Below, piece after piece: positions 38,801 to 49,400 of a DNA stretch of 64,000 nucleotides. This DNA is from Chloromonas sp. AAM2. Lineage: Eukaryota > Chlorophyta > Chlorophyceae > Chlamydomonadales > Chlamydomonadaceae. Positions within the stretch are counted from its first letter, which is position 1. Each line of letters starts with the position of its first letter. The position numbers were made by a program, and so were the translations under genes. Under the pieces are notes generated by a model. That model was not told where the DNA came from. It ran no database searches and was given only the letters and a program-made list of their open reading frames with translations. The stretch lies in the NCBI GenBank assembly GCA_004335635.1, contig QAXH01005824.1, positions 62,001 to 126,000 of the forward strand, in the 5' to 3' direction.

Positions 38801-40636
38801 TGTACTTCGTGTACAGGTGGGGCAGCACAGGGCAGGTGGGCAGCACAGGGGCACAGGGATACGGGAAAGCAGCGGCTAACATGGCTTCACTGTGCTGGGC
38901 GTGGACGGTCTGTCAGTGACAACTGTCTGTTAGCACACACGTGCTGCTAGGTTGTTGATAGCAAGTTCTGTCGGCCAGCTGCTTCAGGTTTGGAAACAGC
39001 CCAGCTCGCCTATCATTTGTTGTGCCTTTGCCTTTGCGCAGGAATGGCAAATATGTGAACGCTCTGGGGCAGTCGTGGCGGGACTTCATGGCGGGGAAAC
39101 TGCCAGCACTGCCAGGTGGGGAGGGGCTGTGGGTGCTGGTGTGACGCTGGTGCGGCGCAAAGTGTGTGGCAATGGGGCTGGTCAGGAGAAGGTCGGTCAT
39201 GTGCATTGCATGTGAGACTGTTTGGTCGTCATCAGGTTGCTCTACAAACATGCATGTGCGTGTTGCTCTAGCGGTCGTCATCAGGATTTGTCCTGCTCTC
39301 GGCATGCACTGACCTCGTAGGGGAGTACCCCACAATAGCCGACTGGACCAACCACCTGACCACCATCTTCCCAGAGGTCCGGTTGAAGAAGTTCCTGGAG
39401 ATGAGGGGGGCCGACGCGGGGCCCTGGCGCATGCTGTGTGCGCTGCCCGCCCTCTGGGTGGGGCTGCTCTACGATCCTCAGGTCAGTGAAAACGCGAAGT
39501 GAAGCACATGCCATACCAGCCTAACCCATTGCCACTGTTTAACGTCGGCGCACCATGCATGTGTCACCGCCTCCACTCTGCTGTCACACTGCTTCCATTC
39601 TGCTAGCAAGGGTTCTGCTCCGTGGCCCTTGACCTATGCCCTGCTCTGCTGTGCCGTGTTGCAGGCTCAGTCCCAGGCGCTGGCGCTGGTGTCAGACTGG
39701 ACCGCGGCGGAGCGAGAGTATCTCAGGAAGGAGGTGAGGCAGAGGCACCAGGGGCTGAGCTTGCCAGTGTCAAGTTGGCAGCGTGCACATGAGTTTGTGG
39801 CCAGAGCTGTGAGTTTGGCCATGGTATTGACTGGTGGCGTCGGTGACATGGCTGGTTTGTCAGCACCATGGATTGCAGTGACACCAAGCAAGCATGCTGT
39901 TCGCGCCATCAATCAGAGCTTGAGTGCATGCGTGTTTGCCTGTTGTGCTGCCCAGGCCCCCAAGTATGCCCTGCGCACGCCTTTCCGCGGCGGGACACTC
40001 CATGTAAGGGAGGGAGGGAGGGGTGCACCTGCCGCATTTAGCACAACGGATGGGCAGTCACGCCTGTGGACTGCAGTGATCGGAGGGTTCCTTTTCTTGC
40101 TGTGCGGCGCCCTACCAGCCCTCGGTTCAGGCCGAGCAGGCCAGGTCGTGTGAGCCTTGTGCATCCTCTTGGGTGATTGGCAAACCCTCATTTTGGTTGC
40201 CCTGTTTGCTGCAGGACGTGTCCAAGCAAGTGATCCAGATAGCCAAGGGCGGGTTGGAGCGGCGCGGGCAGGACGAAGCGCCCTTCCTTCAGCGGCTCGA
40301 GGTCATATCCGACACGGGGCTCACTCAGGTGGGCGGGTCACGGGGCTCACTCAAGCGGGNNNNNNNNNNNNNNNNNNNNNNNNNNNNNGTCACGGGCCTC
40401 ACTCAGGCGGGCGGGTCACGGGCCTCACTCAGGCGGGCGGGTCACGGGCCTCACTCGGGCGGGCGGGTCACGGGCAAGGTCACCAGCCCACATGTATGCG
40501 GCTACCATTTGGCAACCTGAGCACTGCCTCAACAGCTGTACATGCGTTCGCACCGCAGGCGGACCATCTTCTCGCGCTGTATGAGACCAAGTGGCAGCGC
40601 AGTGTGGACCCGCTGTACACTGAGTTTGCGTACTGA
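35894..40636 (+). CDS. GSH1: Glutamate-cysteine ligase (gamma-glutamylcysteine synthetase), plant type
   Basis: First and usually rate-limiting enzyme of glutathione synthesis: ATP-dependent joining of glutamate and cysteine, normally in plastids. Twelve exons: 35894-36105, 36215-36473, 37052-37149, 37454-37532, 37976-38097, 38676-38816, 39042-39115, 39321-39481, 39665-39733, 39956-40003, 40215-40328, 40559-40636; 1455 nt, 484 aa, all GT-AG and phase-matched. Residues 1-45 or so are Ser/Thr/Arg-rich, a likely transit peptide. Conserved blocks include [94 protein letters not shown] and the C-terminal [13 protein letters not shown]. Cysteines matching the conserved redox pair (TCAEVNS and MLCALPA) are present. 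Both cysteines of the second, rosid-type pair are replaced by Ala (VNALGQ, KLPALPG). Introns 5 and 11 carry minisatellites. Confidence 0.97.
37256..37380 (+). repeat. Dispersed repeat family B, copy 2 (intronic)
   Basis: In intron 3 of the glutamate-cysteine ligase gene. Matches 2930-3057 with substitutions; it ends at CTCGTTAGACCCAAA and lacks the longer downstream part shared by copies 1 and 3. Confidence 0.85.
38474..38660. repeat. 10-bp minisatellite CATGTGGTCC in a ligase intron
   Basis: About 18 near-perfect 10-bp units in intron 5 of the glutamate-cysteine ligase gene, ending 15 nt before the acceptor of exon 6. The variant positions are the second base of the CATG and occasional CGTG or CCTG. 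Because the unit length is not a multiple of three and has no stop, all three frames stay open and give spurious ORFs. Confidence 0.97.
40310..40480. repeat. 26-bp minisatellite spanning an exon/intron boundary, with an N gap
   Basis: Units of GCGGGCGGGTCACGGGCCTC followed by ACTCAG. The first unit includes the last 17 nt of exon 11 (CACGGGGCTCACTCAG) and its GT donor. The following units repeat this boundary with GC instead of GT after CAG. The array is broken by 29 N (40360-40388), so its true length is unknown. Confidence 0.93.
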
Positions 40637-42810
40637 GGGCGCTAAGAATCACACACACAACTTGCTGACGTGTGCACTTCAGCTGTGCAGAAGTTCTCGC
40701 CCAACTACCAGCCGCACGGTACCTTGCTATATAGCTGACTGAATTAGTGCCTGGACCATGTCTGTGACCTGCGCTGGACTGAGCTGCTTTGCGCCATGAG
40801 AAAAGAACGTTGGTTGGCCAGGACGTACAAGTTCTCCGTTAGCCATTGTGAACGTGCCAGTCGGCACATCTGTCTGGGCATGACCCACCTGCTTCTGTGT
40901 CCCAATTAAGTGGCACTTCACACTGCAGCAGAACACAACACACCACAGCGCATGTAATCACATTAGTGCGTGAGTTCTGCGCATTTCCAGTGGAGGGTCA
41001 AGTAGCATTGAACCATTGTTGACTGCCTGACAGTCTCACGTGTTGATCACTGGGCAGGTGCGTTCGTTAGGAGAAATCTCTTGTGTCTGGAACCTTTGGC
41101 GTTGCAATCCGTATTATATGCACGTCACAGCCGTTAATGGAGTGCATTTTGCGCCGTTGCGCAAAATGAGAAGCGTTGTTATTTATACCATCCTTTGGAA
41201 AATCCTTCCACTGCAATGAACTCAAAACGTATACCGCGTGGCGCTTGTGACATGACCATAGCAGGTGTTGACCATGTTGACAGTGGTATGAATTGCCGTG
41301 CACCATACCACAAAGTCAAGTCGCCGTCTTTGTACATGCGTTGAATTCACTTTGTCTCTTGAGCGTCCTTTCGTGGTGTGCATTGCGGGGTGCGGCCCCT
41401 GGATTCGGCAATGCGTGCGAGGCTTTTCACTTTGTCACTTGTGGGTATAGGGCTGTGGGCGTTGTGAGTCCCCTTTTCATAGGCTTAGTATGTGTGTCCA
41501 TGTAAGTCTTGGCTTCAGTCAGTAGTTTCTGCTGCTTCTTTCCACACTTGAGCAGTGGGGCCATGTCGGCAGCCTTTCCAGTGCGTTGTAACCTCTTGAC
41601 CTGAACAGCTCCGGACTTCTCCAGGCGAGGACGTACCAGCCTGGTATCAAGCTAATAAGAACAAGACAGCCGAGGGGTAGGGAGTCAAAGCCAGAAAATG
41701 ACCAGATGAGGGAGTCGGTATCTCTGAACCACTTGTACGAATGCTGACGGTGTAAGGAGCTCGAATCCAAGGTTTTAGGTCATTCTGAGATGGTTGACTG
41801 GGTGGTACATCAGAATGTAGAGGGCTTGGTTAGCTTGGTTGAGAGCCATGGTTGGCGGGGGGTTGGCCGCTGATGGTTGGCGGCTCATTGGTATTTAAGT
41901 CATCCAAAAGACCCGAGCTACTTTTTCGACCTTTTTGAATATTTATTGTTTTACAGCTCAACCACAACGAAGCTTCAAGGCTTTTGAAGATGTGGCTGGT
42001 TGCACAGCTCGTTAAAATCTATGTAGAACCACCTCCGTTTCCCAGATTGGCCTTGTGGGTGGTTTGTTATGGGCTGGGGAAGTGTCAGAGGGTGCCGGCG
42101 CTGGCGTGGCCTGCGTCACGTGCGGCGCCAGGCCGCAGGTCATGCAAGCAGCGATCCAAAGGCGGATGCAGTGCTTGACGTGCTTGCATACCTTGGAAGT
42201 GAAAGTTTACCTTTGGTTTGCCCCCATGGGCTATGACAATGGTGACGGTTGGGGCTCGGTTAGGGCCGGCTGGGCCATGGTGACCCATAAGTGACCCATA
42301 AGTGACCCATAAGTGAGGCAATGTTAACGTGAACTATGCATCCAAGTTGCCCAGGGGATAGGCCTTGACGAGAGCTTTCGATTGAGCCCCTCTTCATATG
42401 AGTGGTTTCCAAAACTGGTCCTGTTTTCAAAAAGCCGAGGCCATTTTTGATCATAGGGCTCCGGACTTATTTACCCCCACCCCCCACACACGAGACAGCT
42501 CTCATCAATGGCCTGCCCCCACCAGGCCAGACTCTTCGTCTTCAGTCAAGCGTCAATCATTCGTAGTAGTACAACTTTGCGTTGTTCTAATACGACAGTG
42601 GGCCTATTTCCAATCGTCCCAGTATCCGATCATTTGGTCGGATAAAGAGACCGTCACTGTACTTGCAGCTGGTTGCACGTATGGTCCCCGAGCATGCTGT
42701 TAGGACCCGACAGCTCGCCGCTGCTGGTGATGCTGATTTTTATTGCAGGGGCAGCGCAGTTGCTCAGTTGTGTACACCCACGGCCCACACACAACCTTGG
42801 CCCACACACA

Positions 42811-42854
42811 ACTGCAATAAGAAGCGATAGTTCTGGCCAGGCATTTGCTCGACC
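42811..42854 (+). repeat. Dispersed repeat family F, copy 2
   Basis: Near-identical to 29827-29870 (CTGCATAAGAAGCGATAG-type core: ACTGCAATAAGAAGCGATAG). Intergenic. Confidence 0.85.
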
Positions 42855-43003
42855 AAGGACATAAACAAACGCCCAACTTACAAAATAATCACATCAGTGC
42901 ATTAAACGGGTTGAGTTCCTCCATGTACCTCCAGCTGCGGGCCGAGTAGCAACAGCCGCTGCTTTGTTCATTCTTTGTTCATTGCCTGAACGCCTTCAAT
43001 GCA

Positions 43004-43060
43004 GGGACTGTGATACCCTGTTCACAGGCCAGGGACTGTGATACCCTGTTCACAGGCTGG
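43004..43060. repeat. 28-bp tandem duplication
   Basis: Two adjacent copies of CAGGGACTGTGATACCCTGT, TCACAGGC. Confidence 0.95.
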
Positions 43061-43415
43061 TCAAGCAAGCAAGCTCGTCGGCTTGGCCCGTCAGGCTCCC
43101 TCTCCGCACCAGGGGTCACGACTGGCGTATGGGTCACGACTGGCGGTCAAACTCCCTCACCGCACCGAAACTGCATCTCTCTCCAAACCAGACACCGTTG
43201 CTTGTAGTCTCGCACAAAGTGGCTCAAGCATGGAAGTGTCGTAAGCAAATCCTCTCCAGGTAGTTGCAGACCATGACTCCTTCAATCAGCAGCTGAGTGG
43301 TCTCTCAGCACAAATTGCAGTATAACACAAGGCAAGTATACCAAGGTAGCCTCCAGCTCCCTTAACCCACGTCTGGGAACACATTATTTGACGACGAAGT
43401 GCTAGCTGAGTCTTA

Positions 43416-46400
43416 CTATTTCAGCGCGCCCATGTAAGCGTTCATGAGCGCGTCTCCTGACGACCCAGCAGCCTTGTTTGGGATCAGCGGCGCGACACCC
43501 TTGCCGTTCTGGCTGCTGGAGGCCTGGGACGAGTGCACACCAGTGCCGGCATCGGCCGCCGCAATTCTGCTGGACAGGCAAGCAGGGCACACGTTGCTGG
43601 CATGGCCAAGTGTCAACTGTCACTCACTCATTGCAGCACAGCTCTAGAGACCCCACGCTGAATCAGTTGAGCCCAGCGCACACAGCTGCCTAGGCAGTGC
43701 GGTTGGAGAAGTAGAAGTGCCACAGATACACAGTGCAGCGGCTCATCCGCAGCAACACAACCCCATGCGCTGTCCTGGACCTTTCCCACGCACTTGTTGG
43801 CGCCTCCCAGTGACGCGCGCTGTCCCGCATGCAGCGCCATTTCCTGGTCGAGGTGCTGCAGTACGGGGTTGCGCGCGGTGCGGTCTGCGTAGGGCGCGTC
43901 GGCTTGCGCCGAGCGGCTCGTGCCGCGGAATGCGCCGTTGACGAACTTGTAGAACCGCGAGTCCTTGTGGTACGGCGGCACCCAGCCTGCAGCACCAGAC
44001 AGCATGAGAAGTGGTGAGCCAGGACATGCATGGCAATCCCCCTCACCCATGTTCGGGCGCTGCACAAGGCAAGGCTTGGCAGCTCATGCAGCCAGGCCTG
44101 CCCATGAACAACCACATCACCCCAGGCCCTGCCCTCCCTATGCGCCTGCATGCCGTGCCCTGCCCCCCCTGCCAGGGGGTGCTCACCGCTCGCCACCCTC
44201 CTGCGATGGTTCTCAAAGACCCGGACCACCACATTGGAGGTCTTTTCAACGTATGAGTCCGCCAGCAGGTTCTTGGTTGCCCTGCGCTCGGCCCTTTGCT
44301 GGGCCTGCAGCTCCTGAATCACGTGGTGGGGCTCGGGGAACAAGTGCCTGCGGGCAGCGCACACAGCGGGGTTAGTGTGGAGGAGGAATTGAGAGCTAGA
44401 CGTCCACACACTGCAAGGTGGTGCTGAGTACACAGAGAGCCCGACGACCCAACACAAGTCACGGACGTAGTGGTCAAATGGCTATGCTATGCACCTCAGC
44501 AGTCTGAACTGAATCAAAGTGACTCCATTAGCAGCATCTGCTGTGCAAGCAATCCTATCTGCATCAACACTACTGTCGCTTGTGCCACGGCCAGTTTCAG
44601 AAGACAACAGTGTGTACAATGTGCATGCACGCTCAACAGTTCCAGTCAACTAAGGATTGCTGCTGCATGCAAGTGGTGCCTCACTTTCTCATCTGCCTCC
44701 AGAAGAAGTCTGGCATCTGGCATGCGATGGGCAGCACCAGCAGCCACAGCCAGTACTGCCCGGTGGGAGCAACCACCCCAACGAACAGGTAGTAAAGGTC
44801 ACCCGAAAGCGTGATGGGGAAGCCACCAAAGGCAAGTAGGAAGAGCCACCAGACAGCTGCGGAGGCATGCACGGATGGGTGTCATGATTCTGATGCAATG
44901 TGCTCCAGACAGTGATGCTATTGGTGCACATATTACCGCTCGTCCTACCAATCAATAATCAATACTAAACATCTGCTGGCATTGTGTTGTATCTTGTGTT
45001 AGTAAATACGTTTCCGGGCCGAGTGGGACCCGGTGATCCTGTGTCTGTTGCTGCTGAGGTGCACAGTATGGGTCACATTACATCCCAGCCTTGCTACCGT
45101 TGCCGCCTGCTGTGTGCCTCCTCCTGAACTGTGCCCTCTAGTCCAGCCTGCACTGCGACCTCAACCAGTGCCCCTTCCTCCCGCTGCAACGGACCCGTTT
45201 TAAACACCCGCTTCCGACCCTTCAGAGGTTTTCATGATGTAATGGCAGCATCTGTCGAGCTAATGAGCCACACGTTCAGACCTGTCCCGGATGGCCATGA
45301 TCTATTCCGAGGGGTGCAGCAGCCCTATGACCCATTGCTGACAACCCGGTGCAATGCAGCCGTCACCCCAAGCACTACCATCCAAGCCCAGCATGTCCTT
45401 CAGACAACATCAAAATGCCTCTCTTGATGGCACAGCCTTGCCACTTGTCAGCCCACCTTGGCTGACCCAGATGGCCACGTGGTGCATGACTGTCCACTGC
45501 TCCGCAATCTGAATGATCTGTATTATGGGCAAGCAATGACCATCCAACCTAAGTACGCTTGTGGCAGCAGCTGATAGCACTTGAGCTCCTGGCAACCAAG
45601 CAGGCCCCCACAGGGCATTGAAGCCCAAGCTTGAATCGGTTGGTGTCTGAACATGTCTGAATGGTGTCAAATGGGTTGAATACCACATGGGGCGGCATCT
45701 CCAGAGCACGCTGGAACGGTGTTACTTAGTGATGGCTAGTTACACGCCTGTTGGCATGCAGCTGAATGGCCGACCTGCCTGAGCAGACAATTATCGATCC
45801 CCATCACTGCAACACAAGGCCTTGCAGTTTGACATGAGCCTGATCACTACTTACCTGTAGGTGCACTACCACGATCACGACGCTGAACATGAGGATGCCT
45901 GTCTCGAACATGCCGAAGGTCTGGCCGGCGGAGCGTGCAATCTTGGTTGAGTCCCAGCCTATCAGGACCAGCGTCATGATCACGCCGGCCTGGAACAGCG
46001 AGGAGACGAGCCACCCGCAGATAGCGAAGAAGCTGAGGTACTGGTTGCGCTGGCCTGCATACACGACAAGGCAACACACAGCGGTGGCATATGAAGCCTT
46101 GCAGACAGAAGTTTATGAAAAGGGCCATACACGGGGGGAGGCAAGACATAGCTGTGCACATAATAGTTGCATGTGATGCCATGCAGCACGTGGATGAGTG
46201 GGCTAGCCATTATGTCTCTCCTGGCGTGCATTAGAGAGTTGTCCAGATGTGGGACTGGAGTGCAAAGACATGAGAGTAGACAGGTCGTATGAAGAGCACA
46301 TAACGATGCGTCATTGCTTGGTTGGCTCTGGGCTGCACAGCATGAAAGCGAGCGCATAAAAAACGTCGTCACGTGAGTGCCTGCACCTCTAGTGAATCAC

Positions 46401-49400
46401 CTTGCTTGTACAGCGATGGATAGCGCATGCCCATTTCCTGGTCCACATCACGATCGAACGTGCCAATCACGAATGGTGTCAGGGAGGTGAACACAACGTT
46501 GAAGAGTGTCATGTAGAAGTCATTGTACCTGAAGTGGGGCATGGCATAGCAACACAGCGAATGATGATGATGGTGATGATGGTGATGTGTGGAGACGTGT
46601 CATACTAAAAAGGTTTTGAAATACTAAACCAAACTCGTGATTGTTGCCTTGGTACAAGATTACGCTGCAGCAACACGTTTCCTCGGCCAGTCGTTTCGCA
46701 CTCCCCTGGATGCATCATTTCAAGGTGCCTTTCACGCTCACATGTACTGTCCACTGAACGCAGCGAAAGCGTTGAAGCAGAAGATGGTGGTTCCAAACAT
46801 GAGGTTCTTGAAAAAGAAAAAGTTGATCATGCGTGCCAGCCGCTTGTAGCTGTAGCGGCCGTGCACGAGCAGCAAAGGTGTGAGGAAGCGGAACTGGGCC
46901 ACGGCAAAGTCAGCGCTCATGACGGCCTGCATGCCCTCCTGACCGCTGATGCCCACACCGATGTGCGCTTTCTGCAGACAAACAGACACATGAGATGAGC
47001 AGACACCGAGGGATCAATGCACTGACAGGCACGTCCCCTACAAGCGCATGCATGGCACATACACTGTTGATCGCGTGCATGGGATGCGTTGTGCCGGTGA
47101 CGACTCAGCTGCACCTTGCTGGTGTCACGGTACAGCGAGACATGCTTCTTGCTGAGATGCGTGATTGATGTTTACATCATCTTCTGTTCCACTTGTGAGA
47201 CGTTACAAATGTCAACACCCGTGCACACACACACGCACACACACAACAGCCAGTTGACATCTCACGCACACACAACAGCCAGTTGACAACTCACGCACAC
47301 ACTTGCAGAGCATTTTGGTCTGGGGACGCAGCTAATCACTAGTGTTGATCATGGGCCACATACCTGGATCATGCCCACATCGTTTGCCCCGTCGCCGATT
47401 GCGAGCGTGGTGTCCCCGTGGTCCCGCACAAGCTCCGTGACCTGCGCCTTCTGCAGCGGCGACACGCGGCAGCACACCACGGCAGCGCAGCGCAGCCCAA
47501 CCTGCGGGCACCACAGCACGCAGCGGCCACTGCTGGGGCAACGGCACAGTCGGGCAGTCCAGCTGCAAACGGAGGACACTGGGATGTGGGATGGTCCAGT
47601 GCAAAGTCATGCCATGATGTGCTGGTTCATGCCACGGTACTGCAGCTGGACACAATATCTCTCCGAGTATCACGCGTCTGACAATCATCAAGCCAAGAAA
47701 GCCCACTGGTAGCAGGGTGCAAAGTACAAATGACACCGTCGGCAGCCAACCTGCAAGGGGAGGGGCTGGTCAAAACAGAGCAGGCGAACAATGCTCGGCA
47801 CTCTGTGAAGAGGAATTGAAAATTAGCTGCAGTTTTGTCAGTGGGTAGTGCCAACCGATCTGATGGACAAACAGTCAACGTAAAAAGAGATGCTGTGACC
47901 TGGGCACAGACGCTTCAATGCATCAACCCTCAGCAAGGCATCTGGCAGGCCAACCTTGGCTGGCAGTTCTGACTAAGCCTTGTTTAAGTTGCTTCAACTA
48001 CTAGTTGGCTGTCAAGGTGGTAGTTGACTGCCTGCTCTAGCACCAGTAAGCTGGCAGCTATGCCTTACCCGCTGCACAGACACCAATCTTCCATGCAAAC
48101 TCACCCTCAGAAACAGCGGAGCCAGGCTCTTGCTGAGCGCGAAACTGAGCGCCTTGCCATCAATGACCATGGCGTACTGCCCCTTGTAGCTCTGCTTGAC
48201 CATCTCTGCCTCAATGCCCTGCAGGCACTCGCCAATCCGCTGATGCCCCAGCTTTGCCGCCTCCTCCATCTTGCCCTGTGCCTCAAGCACGTCCAGCTCG
48301 GGCGTGTAAGCACTCACGATGAACTGGTCCATCTCCTCAGTCAGCAGACTGCACACAAAGAAGCGTGGAAAAGCGCTGCCAATGTAAAACAGGCACTGAC
48401 ACTTGCACACACTCAGTCACTCACCCCCAACTCCCACCCCGCCAACCCAAGTCACCAGGTTCAATTGCGGTTTTAGCACCTGTCCATGACACTGATTGGG
48501 CCTGTTGAACCTGTGCTTACCTGCATGCAAAGCCGATGTTGATGGCTGTCTCCATCTTGTCCCCAGTCAGCACCCACAGCCGGATGCCGGCCAGCGCCAG
48601 CTGCTTGATGCACTGGGGCACGCCGTCCTGCAGCTTGTCCTCAATGGCAGTGCAGCCCAGCAGCAGCAGGTCCTTCTCAATCAGCTCGTAAACCGCAGCC
48701 AACTTCTCATCGCGATCCTCCAGGCTGGTCTTGGCATCCATAAACTGAGACTGCCACTGATCATAGAAGGCCGGGTCAATTTCTGCAGGCACCAGCGATG
48801 CATATTTTAATCCTTCATGTCAAATTTTCAAGTCTTACAGTCGCCATACAGTATTGCAGTCTCACAGAAAACGGCATAAACGGTTGGCATCTGTATCGTC
48901 CGACTCAAGGTTTGTCTGACAAAGGGGCCGAGGCATGGAAGCGCACTGAAGGCACAGCTTGAAGAAGCAGGCAAACAGCTGGCAGATTTGTCAAGAGCCG
49001 GCACTCACTCCATGTGACAGTTGACATAGCAGCGGGCAGTGATCTATAATTGCCACTTTTCACTGGATATTGCGGAGTGCACCAGGCACAATATCACGCT
49101 GCAGCACGCAGCCACAGCCACCTCATGGCGGTGTGCACCTGGCACAATAGCACGCTGCAGCACGCAGCCACAGCCACGTCAAGACAAGCACAGTCGCCAA
49201 TTGCTTCCCTGCATGCGGAACTTGAGGGCAGCCGCTCACCAGCGTATGAAAGGCATAGTGTGCGCAGGCCTGCACTGCCATACTCTTCCATGTGGTCGTT
49301 GGTGGGGCCCTTGAGCTTGACGTTCTGGGGATGCGACTGCTTGAGGCGCTCGTAGATGACCGAGTCAGCACCCTGCATGTGAGACACACGGGGCAGCTCA

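Larger units (their letters stand above)
40637..43415. other. Convergent intergenic region
   Basis: Lies between the 3' ends of glutamate-cysteine ligase and the flippase. Contains family F copy 2 (42811-42854) and a 28-bp tandem duplication at 43004-43060. No gene was recognised. A triplet of AAGTGACCCAT (42287-42316) is a minor tandem repeat. Confidence 0.55.

Noticed and set aside
38376..38950. Several long frames on both strands with repeating [10 protein letters not shown] or GPHGTTWDH peptides
   Set aside because: They are translations of the 10-bp minisatellite inside a ligase intron.
40157..40550. Frames with [13 protein letters not shown] repeats across the N gap
   Set aside because: Minisatellite translation; only 40215-40328 and 40559-40636 are exons.
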